This document shows positions 45,915 to 57,875 of a stretch of 60,204 nucleotides of DNA, in pieces; positions within the stretch are counted from its first letter, which is position 1; each line of letters begins with the position of its first letter. The DNA is from Phytophthora quininea. Taxonomy: Eukaryota > Oomycota > Peronosporomycetes > Peronosporales > Peronosporaceae. Position numbers and translations under genes: made by a program. The notes beneath the pieces were generated by a model. The model was not told where the DNA came from. It ran no database searches and saw only the letters and a list, made by a program, of their open reading frames with translations. The DNA is taken from contig JAAVTG010000050.1 of assembly GCA_011947345.1 (NCBI GenBank), forward strand, positions 1 to 60,204, read 5' to 3'.

Positions 45915-48900
45915 TTACTGGATCTCCATCACGTTGCCCACACCGTGCTGCGGCTCGTCGTTCGCATGAATGATCGACGTAGGGTAGACGAAGGCAGCGT
46001 CACACAAGGCGATAGCATAGCACGCCTCACTGGGGCTCTTTCCCTCGCGCATGAGCGCTACGAGCTCGTCGAATTTGGCGGAAAGCGCATCGCAACGCGC
46101 ACGCGGAGGGAGAATCGTGCACATGGTTTCGAGCGTCACCTTCGCCTCGCGTAGAGCCTTTTCGTTGTCTTTGGCGTGCTCCAAGAGCTCAGCAGTGTAC
46201 TCACAGAACAAGCAGCCAACAGACATCGACTTCTCCTGCTCCGCTACAGGTTCACACGCTGCAATGCGCGTACAGATGGTCTCGACGTTGTCTCCCTTCT
46301 GGAGTGACTCGATGATCACATCCTGATGCTTCATCAGTAGCTCACACTGTCGGAAATACTCGATTAGTACGGCAAACCTTTCTGAGACAGACTGACAACG
46401 TACCTCTCGTGCATCTGGGATCAATCGGCAAACCGAATCGATCTCCTTCTTGAAAGTCGCCAAGCTATCTGGCTGAGTGATCAAAGACGCCAACAGCAGC
46501 GTGTTTTGCTGGCAAGTAGCGCAGCGAGAGGGCATGAAATCGGCGCCTGTGAAGTCCAGCAGACCAGGTTGCAACAGTGAGCTGGAGATGTCTCCAGTCG
46601 TGCAGAACTTCAGCGTCTGGCAGATTTCTTGCGGCTCCTTTCCAGCCTGCAGGTCGGTCACCGCTTCGTCGAACATTTTCAGGTCCTCGTGGCACTGTGC
46701 CGTGCAGAACGTCAGTCTCATAAAACAGAACAGCAGTAGTAGAATGTGACGCACCGTGTCATCAGACGGAAGCAACTGGCACACAACTCCAGCAGCCTCC
46801 CGCATCTCCTTCACTTGCTCAGGCTTCTGGTCAAGCGCGTACTTGAGCACCGTGACGACGCCACTGCAGTACGCGCAAGTGTTGCCACCGTTGACTGCGA
46901 CTGCATTAAGCGAAGGAATAGCGAGCTTGGGTAGACTAGGTTCCAGTCTTCGGTGCAATACTTCAGGTCGTGACAAATAGTCTTCGGTTGCTCCCCTTCT
47001 GAAGAGAATCAACCACCGTGTCGAACTGCTTCACGAACGTGTGGCACTACATCATACAAAGTCAGCACAACCGTATTGAACAAGCTATCTCCACAGCACC
47101 ATACCTGGTTGTCGCTTGGGAGCATTCCGCAGATGACATCAGCAATCTGTCGAATTTCAGAGATCTTGCTGGGATCTTCAGCCACAGCGATTTCCACCAC
47201 GGAGGCCACCTGCGTACAGAAGAAACAGCCGTCCACAGCCGTCTCCATTGCGTCTTGAACCATGGTCACAAGCGTAGGGTTAAATGCAGCCAGCTCGCTG
47301 GTTGCAGAAAGAGACGTCAGGCTCCCCCAGCACAGTATTTCATCGACACGCAGATCGCATGCGCGTGTGTCCCGTTCTTCAGAGCATCCAGCACATAGTC
47401 CAGCTTCGCGACGTAGGGTCGGCAGCCTGACTCGTCGCCCATCAAGGCGCAAGCAGTATCGGCGAGCTGCTTGATCTGCTGAATCTTGGTGGCATCTTGT
47501 TCGTAGGCTGCTTGCACGAGCGTCGTCACGTAGTCGCAGAAGAAGCACGTCGTCGAGTCACCTTCATAGTCGGACTGGCTGGCAACAACCAGAGCGGATG
47601 CAGAAGCTACCAGAGAGACATCGTCTGCAGCATCCTCTGTAGTTTTCTTGCACAGTCCGATGCTCTTGCAAGCTTGACGAGGACACTTTCCTTCCTTTTC
47701 TAGCTCTACTATCTTGTCAAAGTTCTTGTCGACTTCGTCGCACTTGCAGTCAGGAGTTGCTAGTTTGCACACGTTGCTCAAGATTGTCTTTACAATCGGA
47801 AGTTTCTCTGGAGACGTTTTGTTGACGTAGTGGATGGCCGACGCGACGTGAGTACAGAAGGCACATCCATGGTCGTGCGGTTTGTACTCGTCCGAGCTGA
47901 GGACGAGAGCGGTCTCTTCACTTTCAATTGCAGGTGGTTTGTCTGCAATCACAGCGGTGCAGAACTTAAGTTCCGTACAGATTGCCTTTGAGCTCATGCC
48001 CTTTGTGATCGCATCAATCACAAAGTCGAACTGCTTGACGTACTCGTGGCACGGGTTTGCTTCGCCTAACATATCACAGATCATGTCTGCGTACGTGCGG
48101 ATCTGACGGATGTCTGTGCCATACTGTTGCAGTGCGATCTTCGCCACAGTGGTGGCGAATTGGCAATACGTACACTGAGTATCGTTACCCGGCGCGCTTT
48201 GGGAAGTCAATACCAGTCCCTTCATCTCATCTGCGATCGACGGTGGGCCTTCTTCCCAGCCTCGAGTCTTGTTGCAGACGCCAAGCGACTTGCAGATTTC
48301 GTGAGGATGCTTTCCTTCCTTCTCCAGCTCGACAATCCTGTCGAAGTTCTTGTCCACAACGTCGCACTTGCACTTCGACGGCACTAACTGGCACACGTTT
48401 GTGAGAATGGTCTTCACGATAGGTAGTTTTTCAGGAGATGTATGGTTGACATGGTGAATGACCATAGCAACACGCGAGCAGAAGAAGCAGCTGCCATGGT
48501 GGGGCGGATGCGGGTGCGGGGGATGCGGGGGTGATCACCACGCTGCATCATTCCCCAGTCTTCCTCGTGCTCTGGTCCCATCATGCCAACATGGCTGTGG
48601 CGACCGCGACGGCCATTTCGCATCATGCCAACGTGGGCTGTTGGATCACGAATTGGCCCGTTCATTTCGGCTGCGGGGCAATAATTCATCTCCTTACAAA
48701 TAGCTCGCGGGTGTACACCCTTCTTCAACTCGTCAATGACGGTGTCCAACTTGCCGACGTACTCATGGCACGGACTATCGTCGCCCAGCATGCTGCAGAT
48801 CATGTCTCCGTACTCGCGGATTTGGTCCATTTGGTCAGGTGCTTCTTGCATGATGACCTCCACAACAGTCGTGGCAGCATCGCAGTACACACAAGTTTTA

Positions 48901-50057
48901 TCTCCACGCAGGCGATCTGTGGCATGACGTGGCTCCATCGCTTTACTAGCACAGAGTGCCAACTCCCCACAGATCTCACGAGGGTCGTGACCCTGCTGTG
49001 CCAGAGCCACAATCTTGTCGAAGTTTTGTTTCACTTCGTCGCACTTGGATGCTGGTGAAGCCACTTGGCAAACACTTCCCAGCACCGACTTGAGCATTGG
49101 CAGTTGTTCTGGGAGCAGTTTGTTCACCTGGAAGACAACCCCAGCAACATGAGAACAGAATGCGCACGGCTGATCCTCGTGTGGAATCATCAGAGCATCA
49201 TTGTCCTCCTCCACTTGGTCACTCCCACTGGCGCTGTCGTCGGAGCACATGGCGATGCGAGCGCACACCACCATCGGGTCTGTGCCGTGCTTGAGCCAGT
49301 CCACAATGGCGTCGTAGTTCTTCAAGAACGCGTGGCACATGGAGTCTGCCGACATGGCGTCGCACAGGTCCCCAATAAGCTCTCGGACCTGCTGCACCTG
49401 CTGGACTTCCTGGGCCAGAGCCTGGTCAACCATCTGCACGAAGCTCTGGCACAACTTGCAGGTCACGGAGCTGTCTCCGACATCCATCTCCAGCTCCTCG
49501 GCCTGGTTTAGGATCTCGCACACTTGCTCGTCCGTCCTGCCTCTCTGTAGCAGCTGTAGGACCACGTCCTCCTTCTCCAGGACCTTGTTACATTGTTGTA
49601 CCAGCTCGTCCTGCTCCAGCTCCTCGCAGGTCGTTTCGTCCCAGAATTTCACCGTCACGGCGTCGAACATGGAGCGGAAGTGCTGCAGCAACGAGTCCGT
49701 CGTCTGCTGCAGCTGCATCTGCTCCTGGATGCGCTCCAGCGCTTTCAAGCAGGCCATCTCCTTCGGGTCCTGCTCCGTCTCGAGCACGATGATCCGCACG
49801 GCGGGGGCGCTCTCCTCAGCCTCCCCGAAGCTGAAGAAGTTCTGCAGCATCTCGCTGGAGCGCTGGAACTGCTCGTTGAGTAGGGAAATCAGATCCAGTG
49901 GGTCGTCTTGGGTCGCGTCTTCTTCGGTCTCGTGGCAGGGCATCGGCTCGTCGTCGGGGCGCCCCATCATGCCGTGGCGGTGGCCCAGACGGTGGTGCGA
50001 TGCACTAGCGACGGACGCGGCCGTCGCGGCCAGCAGCAGCAGGCGAAGCGGCCGCAT
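45915..50057 (-). CDS. Secreted protein with eleven tandem saposin-B domains
   Basis: Signal peptide MRPLRLLLLAATAASVASA, then an acidic helical leader, then eleven saposin-B domains, each with six Cys (C-x2-C at the start, C, C, C and C later). First Cys pairs in order: CKLC, CAFC, CVYC, CFFC, CTYC, CAFC, CFFC, CFFC, CAYC, CATC, CLFC. Saposin-B folds bind lipids and membranes; in oomycetes such multi-domain proteins are secreted. Domains 8, 9 and 10 each contain one phase-0 intron just before the fourth Cys: 47104-47047, 46754-46695 and 46403-46347. Frame changes near 48527-48531 (G5), 47324-47328 (C5), 46990 and 46945 are each one missing base. A Met/Gly/His-rich linker (HVGMMRNGRRGRHSHVGMM) separates domains 3 and 4. 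Ends 84 bp from the reductase gene, tail to tail. Confidence 0.87.
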
Positions 50058-50233
50058 ACTGACGGGATTCCTTCTCTTCTTGTTGCTTCAAGCAGATCCG
50101 AGAGTGTGACTCTGAGTATGTATGGACTGGCCAGAGGACGGATGGCACGGCTGATGGTTTTGTATCCGCAAAGCAATGTGGCACTGGGATTGTTTGAAGA
50201 TATAGAGAAGTAAAGTCAAAGGAGTTCGTCGGA

Positions 50234-51905
50234 TTACGACGAAATCAATTTTATTCGATAAAAATGCAGCAAAGAACGGGTGTCGCCCTTACCATACTGG
50301 CACGTGCCTGGACGGTTACCATCATTTTGTGCTTTCAAACGGCAAGCTTCCTGTCGTCGTTCTATCTGTATGTGGAATGTCTTCCTTGTCCAGGTCGCGT
50401 TCAGCATCGCAGTCAGCCCCAGATGCCCGCCCCGAGCGGCTCGCAGCACCCACAGCAGCAACGAGCCGCCGCCCGTTCCTGGGAGACCCAGGAATCCCGG
50501 CCGCCACCGATCCAGATACAGCGTCTTGGATCCCAACGCTGTCACGTTTGAGGTCCACGTGACGGTCTCGCCAGCAAGCACGTCGACTTTATCGATCTTG
50601 TTGCCGCCGGATTTGATGTTGACAGTCACGTCTTCCTCATCCACACTCTGGAAAGTGATGGTAACGTCGCCGTCCCCCACCTTCGTCAAGTGCCCGAGCT
50701 TCTCGCGAAGGCGTCACCCACAGTCCTCATGCCTAGAGCGTCTTCCGCAGATCCGTCGTCGACTTCTCCGATGAATTTCGTGGGTCCACAGATCGTCTGA
50801 AGTACTCGGAGACCACGCCGACAATGTTCGTCAGATCCCAAACGGCGTAGAAAGCGAGCGCCTTGTCCGATGTAGTGCTCAGTGAAGAGTGCCGTGCTCG
50901 GCAGAAGAAGCTTGCCGTTCTGTGCCATCTCTCGATCCGAGGCGACGTCCATGCATGCGTCGCTGAACGTCTTTCGCGTAGGTCTGTCTCGCCCGCCACG
51001 GTCATGCGATGCCATCTCTCGCATCGAGCGACTAACGCAGAGCTGAGCGAGCAATGTGTCGTCCAACGACAGTGAATCCCCCAGCGCGAAAGACAGCGAA
51101 CCGAAACTATCAACGAAAATCTCCTTTACGGCAAGCTCGATGGTGACTCGAGTTCTGTTCTCACACTTTCATAGACGACGACGGCATGTCGAAGACGATG
51201 TCACAATCACAATATGCAGTCTTGATGATACGAAGGTATCTATTGAGGTTCTTGACCAGGTTCATCATTTCCTTACCGCACTTGAAGGCAGTGCGCACCC
51301 CTTTGCCATCAAGTGAAACTGGCCGTACAAGCCGAACGTGGCGAGCGAAAAGGCCGAGTGAGCGATCACGGAGATCTTAGCCACAACTTCGTGAGCACAG
51401 TCGTCGCTCTGTCGGATGCACTCCACTCCGCACTTGACAGGGTATGCCAGCGGACATTCTGCCCAGCAGGTATGGTGCTTCGTGTGATGTTTGGTCTCGA
51501 ATTCGAGAGGACAGGTCGTGGCGATGTGGACTTCGCGATAGCACGCAGAATCCGATCCACTCACGAGAGAGTGGCCCACCCAGTTCGGATAGCTCGACTC
51601 GATCGTAGATATTACCGTTCCGTTCGAGCTGCTGCCATCGCTACTGTCTTCAGAGTCTTCGTCTTCACTGTGGGTCGATCCTTCATCGTCGCTGTCTGAA
51701 CTATCATCGTCGTCGTCACTACCGAAGAGGTTTCCAAGGAAACTACGCCGTTCCTGGACAACGCTGGTCTTGATGCGGCTTCATTTACTCGGAGACTTGT
51801 ACCTGTTGCCAATGACTTGTCGTCGTTGAACGCGTGCGTGTGTGAAGGTGTTGGCGATAGAATGATCGCGGTGAACAGGACTGGAACCCAGCTCAACCGC
51901 CCCAT
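50234..51905 (-). pseudogene. Decayed copy of the secreted-protein family (copy 1)
   Basis: Starts MGRLSWVPVLFTAIILSPTP (signal peptide like), then the Cys-rich block CYREVHIATTCPLEFE, CWAECPLAYPVKCGVECIR seen in copies 2 and 3. About 200 residues of the central helical region are missing or unreadable, and the frame changes many times between 51270 and 50690. The C-terminal beta-rich block is readable (GDGDVTITFQSVDEEDVTVN, TLYLDRWRPGFLGLPGTGGG). The usual stop after the TAMLN ending is lost and the frame runs on for some 50 codons to 50234. Not functional as written. Confidence 0.8.
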
Positions 51906-52867
51906 GATTTCGCTGAAGAAAGTGAGGCTGAGCGACAGGAAAATTGAAGAATGAACTAAGTCGCTGAAAGCTTTGACCAAAGCTGTTTTAAACGTGGACT
52001 CTACGAAAGTGTGCGGCACCTTTGATGCTTCGCTGTTCGAGCATACGCATCGATAGACGCAGATGAAAATAATCCCCACCAACTATCTGGTGGCCGTGAG
52101 CTACCTGACGTTCTGGATCGTTAGGTATTCCGGTGCAAAACCCCATATTCCCTCGAACAACGTGTCGGCAACCGATCCTTTGATCCTTTGAACCAGCATT
52201 CAACGTTAGAAAGTGACTAGCATATTATAGCGAAAGGTACGTTATCCCAGTCAACTCGACGAACGTAAAGCAAACGAGACTGCAAAACACGTCGGCATAC
52301 CTCTCCGCAGAGCGAATACTCACGGCGTCGCTACCACCGCAGGTCGGTCTGGAAAAATAGCCGTGAGCTTCAGGATCACCAATGTAGATCGGCAGAGGTG
52401 CTAAACGGAGTTCGCTGGCAACGACGCTAACTAAACAACAACGCCATTTGATTCCTTACGTGGTGATTCTACGTAGTTAGCTGGCCGATTGATGAAGGAA
52501 AGCGCTATCCACAACGGCAACGGCAACTTGCGGGAAGATCGTAGTCGCAGTGCAGTGGTGATTACCGAAAGAGGTCCCGTCCCACTCGTCGACACATCGC
52601 CGCATTGCTGCTTGGTAGCAATGAGGCGCGAAATACCGCTGTCTGTCTCATGGAGTGCTTGGTTGCCGTCGTCGGAAATCCTCCGTCGTCTCATTGGGGC
52701 AAGCAATCTCGGCAATTGCAGCACAACTCGACTGCAACGTCCAATTTCCGTCGAGTTCAAAATATTATTTATTTCCACTGCATTCTAATCACTTTCACCT
52801 TACGCACGACACACACACATCTATCTCTAACATATATGGAGGTTTGTCCTCCTCTAAGTCTAAGGGC
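51906..52867. other. Intergenic between copies 1 and 2
   Basis: No supported gene. Open frames on both strands are short and unlike any family. It should hold the copy 1 promoter and copy 2 terminator. An ACAC/CATAC-rich stretch lies near 52805-52835. Confidence 0.45.
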
Positions 52868-54679
52868 TTAACTCACGTTAATTGTAGCAGTGAGGTCCAG
52901 GTGCCCACCCTGTGCTGCTCGTGGGACCCACAACTTCAGTGAGCCACCTCCAGTTCCCGGCAATCCGAGAAAACCCGGTCGCCACCGATCCAAGTACAGC
53001 GTCTTGCCTCCCAGTGCGGTCACATTGGACGTCCACGTCACCGTCTGGCCCGCTGCAACCACCACTTTGGCGAATTTGTTGCCACCAGACTTGATGTTCA
53101 CCGTCACGTCCTCCGTGTCGGCACTCTCAAAGGTGATCGACACAACACCGTCGCCCTTGCGGGTCCAGGTGCCAACACTGTTGTTAAACGCTTTTCCGAC
53201 TACCGTCAATCCCAGCGCGTCTGTTGCACTGCCGTCGTCGATTTCGCCAACAAATTGCGTCGGACCACAAATGGACTGGAAGAACTCGGACACCACACCG
53301 CCGACGTTCTTCCGTTCCCACACGGCGTAGAACGTCACCGCCTTGTCTGCAATCTTGTAGGCGTAGTCTCCCGCGGTGAGGAGAGTTCCATTATTGCTCG
53401 TGCCAGAGGTAATGAGGTCGTCCAAAATGCTGCCGAAGGACTTCCGCAAGTTCTCTCGGATTTTGTACGCTTTGGACTCGCCCGACTCTTCGATCATTTC
53501 TACCATGCAGTTGTTGGTCACGGTGGGGATCTCGTTCAACACGAGGTTGGACTGGCTCATGACCACGCGGATGTCGTCCTCCGAGATGTCGGGGTTCTGC
53601 TTGCGCAGGTTTGCCACAGTCATCCACGAGCGGTCTAGAAGCCGCTTCATGTCGTACCCGCAGGTCGAGTCGGACTCGAGTGCAGACTGCAGAGAAGTGA
53701 TGTCCGAGTCGCTCAGCGAGTCGAACGCGTCTCCGAGGGTGATGTTCTTCATGAACCCCTTGAAAGCAGTCCAGCTAGACACGATCGTTGCGCCGTTCGC
53801 GATGATCTCCTTGAGTGTGAGCTCGGCAGTGTTGAGCAGTCGGTCAGCAAACTTGTGCATCTCGTTGACCTTAATGCCCATGCACGACGCGATGGTGATG
53901 GGGACATCGAAGACAACGTTGTCTGTCTGGTATAGCATCGTCAGTAGTTTGTCCTGCGAAGTCTGCGGATCGTTCACTTTGAGAGTGCGTACGTACTTGG
54001 TTAGGGACTTGACCAGTCCCATCATCTCCTTGCCGCACTTGAGCGCAATTTGTAAGCTTCTCGCCATCAGCTTGAACTGTCCGAACATATTATACGTCGC
54101 GAGCGAGAAAGCTGCTTGACCCACAACCGAGATCTTGCTCACTATAGCGAGCGCACACTCGTCGTTCTGCCTGATGCACTCCATTCCGCACTCCACCGGG
54201 TATGCCAGCGGACATTGCGCCCAGCACGTCCCAACGCTCTTGTCAAAACCTACGGGACACGTCTTGGCGATGTGAGCCTCCCGGTAGCAGGCGGTGTCTG
54301 ATGCACTGCTGCCGAGGGCCGTCCCCACCCAGTTCCTGTACGTCGACTTGATGGTGCTGGTGACGTTGGCGATGCTGCCGATTGTCAAGCCTGAGAAGGT
54401 GGGCTTGGTATCGTCACTGCTGTCGTCAGAGTCGTCGCTGTCTTGGGAGTCATCGCTATCGTCGCTGTCTTCTGAGTCGTCAGAGTCTTCGTCGTCACTC
54501 TCGTTTTCTACTTCTCCTGAGGAGTTTGATGGCGCCACCGTTCCTGCCACGAACGGCTTTCGGGTCGCTGTGAAGTGACCGGCAGCAACCGCTGGCACTG
54601 AAGCGTTCGTCTGTGTTAAACAAGTCGCGAAATACATCGCCACGATCATGGCGAGTGATAATACCAATAATCTGCCCAT
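52868..54679 (-). CDS. Secreted Cys-rich protein of unknown family (copy 2, intact)
   Basis: 603 residues in one open frame. Start chosen at Met 54679 (MGRLLVLSLAMIVAMYFATC), because copy 1 also starts MGRL and this puts the hydrophobic signal peptide first; Met 54721 would add 14 residues. After it comes an Asp/Ser repeat tract (DDSEDSDDSDDSQDSDDSDD), then a Cys-rich block (CYREAHIAKTCPVGF, CWAQCPLAYPVECGMECIRQ), a long helical region (LVKSLTKYVRTLKVNDPQTS; IIANGATIVSSWTAFKGFMK) and a C-terminal beta-rich block (VSITFESADTEDVTVNIKSG; TLYLDRWRPGFLGLPGTGGG). Many N-glycosylation sequons (NVTS, NNS, NITL). Probably secreted into the apoplast or cell wall. I cannot name the family; no RXLR or CRN motif is seen. 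Confidence 0.75.
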   Translation of the reverse strand: MGRLLVLSLAMIVAMYFATCLTQTNASVPAVAAGHFTATRKPFVAGTVAPSNSSGEVENESDDEDSDDSEDSDDSDDSQDSDDSDDSSDDTKPTFSGLTIGSIANVTSTIKSTYRNWVGTALGSSASDTACYREAHIAKTCPVGFDKSVGTCWAQCPLAYPVECGMECIRQNDECALAIVSKISVVGQAAFSLATYNMFGQFKLMARSLQIALKCGKEMMGLVKSLTKYVRTLKVNDPQTSQDKLLTMLYQTDNVVFDVPITIASCMGIKVNEMHKFADRLLNTAELTLKEIIANGATIVSSWTAFKGFMKNITLGDAFDSLSDSDITSLQSALESDSTCGYDMKRLLDRSWMTVANLRKQNPDISEDDIRVVMSQSNLVLNEIPTVTNNCMVEMIEESGESKAYKIRENLRKSFGSILDDLITSGTSNNGTLLTAGDYAYKIADKAVTFYAVWERKNVGGVVSEFFQSICGPTQFVGEIDDGSATDALGLTVVGKAFNNSVGTWTRKGDGVVSITFESADTEDVTVNIKSGGNKFAKVVVAAGQTVTWTSNVTALGGKTLYLDRWRPGFLGLPGTGGGSLKLWVPRAAQGGHLDLTATINVS

Positions 54680-55479
54680 GTGTCGAGGCTCCGGCGCCAG
54701 GAAGACCCCGGAGAGCCTCACGGCTGCAGATTGAACAATGGCGTTAACCCAGCCGCCGACATTGTCCTCAGAACCGATGGTCTCTAATGGTGCCGGGGCC
54801 TAGATTCGCGCTTGCATTGCCAGACACGATCCTCGACGATCGCGATGCAAACCTCTCTGCTTTCTGAAGACACAATCCCCACAGCAGAGCTGCGAATCTG
54901 TTCCGGTGCAGACAACGAATCTCAATGGGACTGACAGCTAACCTGCGAAAACTGCATGTTTTCCCTGCTGATGAGCACAAACGTTCTCAGGACATCGACT
55001 TGGTCGACCTCCACGATTCTGTTGGCCAGGTGGAGCGAATCTGCCATCTTGAGATGTGGAAGCAGCATGATCTGAGCGGGGATTAGCGAAATGCACAGAA
55101 AAGCTTGAACTCCGTCAAGATGGCAGAAACACTGGCGCACGCGGTCACGTGGTTCAGTAGTGGAGGGAAGCAAGTCCTTGCACAGCGATTCCCTCGTCTG
55201 TTTTGCCCTGTCTTGTTGTCCAATACCGACCGGCGCCTCCTCCTCCAGATCATATCGATAGCTGGCTGTACTGTACGTTGAGGACAGCCAACAGCGTCAT
55301 GTCAAATTGATACAAGTATAATTTAAATCGAGTGGGAATTCACTTGGACGCGCGAAAGCCTCCGCTTGTATCCACTGCCTTTCATGATTTTGCTGGTCGC
55401 GCAATGAGATGGGCGTTAAATGAAAGCACGTTTAACAGTGGCAGTCGCAATTACATTTCAGGACCAATTCAAATTCCGT
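54680..55479. other. Intergenic between copies 2 and 3
   Basis: About 800 bp with no supported gene on either strand. Presumed promoter of copy 2 and terminator of copy 3. Confidence 0.45.
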
Positions 55480-57272
55480 TCAGCTTTCGTTGAGCATGGC
55501 TGTCAGCTCCAAGTGACCGCCCTGAGCAGCTCGAGGGATCCACAACAACAACGACCCGCCGCCTGTGCCAGGGAGCCCCAGGAAGCCAGGTCGCCATCGA
55601 TCCAAGTACAAAGTCTTGGTCTCCAGTGCTGAAACGTTTGACGTCCAGGCCACGGTCTCCCCAGCCGCGACAGCGACCTTGTCCAATGCGTGGCCTCCCG
55701 ACTTAATATTTACGGTCACATCCTCTGTATCAACACTTTGGAAAGTGATGGTAACGGTGCCGTCGCCAGTCTTAGACCAACTGCCAGAGCTGTTGTTGAA
55801 AGCGTCGCCCACTATCGATAACCCCAGAGCTTCCTCGGCAGTGCCATCATCGATCTCACCAATAAACTGGGTGGGACCGCAAATGGTCTGAAAGAACTCA
55901 GAGACGACGCCGGCGACGTTCGTGACGTCCCAAACAGCGTAGAAAGTGAGCGCTTTATCGGCGATCTTGTAAGCGTACTCCTCGGCAGTCAGGAGCGTAC
56001 CGTTGCTGCTTGTTCCTGAGCTGATCAAGTCGTCCACAATTCCTCCAAACGTTTTCCTCAACGTCGCGGATCGAGTACGCCTTGGACTCACCCGACTCAG
56101 CTACCAGTTCCTTCATACAATTGTTCGTCACAACTGGGATCTCGTTTAAAACGAGGTTTGATTCACTCATAGCGACGCGAATGTCCTCTTCGGAGATGGT
56201 CGGGTCTTGTTTGCGAAGATCTGCGATGGTCATCCACGTTCGATCCAAGAGCCGCTTGATGTCGTACCCGCAGGTCGAGTTCGACTCGAGTGCGGACTGC
56301 AGCGACGTGATATCTGTGTCATTCAGTGAATCGATTGACTCGCCTAGGGTTATATTCTTCATGAAGCTTGTGAAAGCGGTCCAACTGGAAACGATCGTGG
56401 CTCCGTTCGCAATGATCTCCTTAAGTGCAAGCTCGGCAGTGTTGAGTACTCTGTCGGCAAACTTGACGTCATCAGCGACTTTAATCCCGAGGCACGAAGC
56501 GATCGTCACAGGCACGTCGAACACAACGTTGTCAGTCTGATACAACATTGTTAGCAGCTGATCTTGCGTCGTCTGTGGGTCGTTCACCTTGACAGTTCGG
56601 ACATACTTCGACAGCGACTTCACTAAGCCCATCATTTCCTTGCCGCACTTGATTGCTGTTTGAAGGCCTTTGGCCATCACTTTGAACTCTCCGTACAAGC
56701 CGAAGGTAGCGAGAGATAGCGCGGATTGAGCCACCGTCGAGATCTTCGTGATTATCTCTAAACCACAGTCGTCTCCCTGTCGAATACATTCCAATCCACA
56801 CTCGACAGGGTACGCGTACGGACACTGGGCCCAGCACGTTTCAACGCTACTGTCGAATTCAAGCGGACACGTACTTGCGAGGTGGGCTTCGCGATAACAA
56901 GCTGTGTCAGAGGCAGTCCCTAGAGCTGACCCCACCCAGTTGGTGTAGGTCGACTCGATTGTACTGGTGGCGTTGGCCACGTTTCCAATTGCGAACGCCA
57001 AGCCACTGGAAGTTGAGGATACTTGTGAAGCAACATTTGCACCAGATTGTGTCGTCGATCCAGCGAAGTCGTTGTCGTCACTATCTGAAGACTCATCGTC
57101 GTCGAGTGAATCGGCGCTGATACTTGATGAGATCACTTCCAAGCTACCCGTTGCAGCCAATGTGGCCATGGGCGATGCTGTCGGGGCGCCATTTTTGCTG
57201 AAAGAATACGTTTGCGCTGTTGCGAGTGTATTTAGCCGCCAACACGGTGAACGCCACAAGAAGCCTGGGCAT
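55480..57272 (-). CDS. Secreted Cys-rich protein of unknown family (copy 3)
   Basis: Same plan as copy 2: signal peptide starting MPRLLVAFTVLAA at 57272, Ser/Asp tract (SADSLDDDESSDSDDNDFAG), Cys-rich block (CYREAHLASTCPLEFD; CWAQCPYAYPVECGLECIRQ), helical region (LVKSLSKYVRTVKVNDPQTT) and C-terminal beta block ending TAMLNES. Two frame changes need about two bases each: near 57228 just after the signal peptide (GC), and near 56068 (GA) before LRKTFGGIVDDL. Otherwise it is collinear with copy 2 and clearly related along its full length. Its paralogue at 52868-54679 is unbroken, which supports this reading. Role unknown; secretion is inferred from the leader. Confidence 0.75.
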
Positions 57273-57875
57273 CGTAAAGCTGGATACAGCCTTGATCGTT
57301 TGGATATACTTGCGCTTGCACAACGAAATATAGTCCAATTCCCCGGAACCGCAAGGAGACCAATATTGTTGAAGCCGCTTCACTCCTAGCGAAAAGTTGC
57401 TGTGCAACAATTGGGAAAGGAGCAACACGAATCTTTCGACAACAGGCTTGAAATTCCCACCGAGTACGTCCATGTATTGGCTGAATCTTGATCGACGCAA
57501 ATCGCCCGCGGTCCTCCAAACGCAGTTAGTCATCCGAAAAAAAAGTTGTCGCGGGATTGCATAGCGAACGAGCCACTGTACTGATCCTGCTTCATATCCT
57601 GCTGGCCGACACGACATCGCTCTTGCCTGCAGCAGATTCTCAATTCGCTGTGTCGATGCTCAACCTGAATCACTCAGGTTTCGGAGAGCTATGACAGTTT
57701 TTGCAGCTGGTTCTGTGGAAGAACTTGAAGAGATTCATCATTTCAATCACTCACGAGCAGAAGCCCATGGCAGCAAAATCGATGCATCGAGCAAGTACAC
57801 GATCTCGAAACTGGCCAAGCTCGTAAAATGTTGGCAACGACAGCTGCCCTTGATCCCAGACTACAGCATGACAGC
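57273..57875. other. Intergenic spacer
   Basis: Promoter side of copy 3 and terminator side of the methyltransferase. A 93-codon plus-strand frame (57691-57972) overlaps the methyltransferase C-terminus and has no domain; I do not count it. Confidence 0.45.

Noticed and set aside
46695..46754. Treating HILLLLFCFMRLTFCTAQ as a membrane span of the saposin protein
   Set aside because: It is bounded by GTGCGT and CACAG at exactly the place where domains 8 and 10 have introns, so an intron is more likely.
52868..54679. RXLR, CRN or NLP effector assignment for the secreted family
   Set aside because: No RXLR-EER, LFLAK or GHRHDWE motif is seen after the signal peptide.
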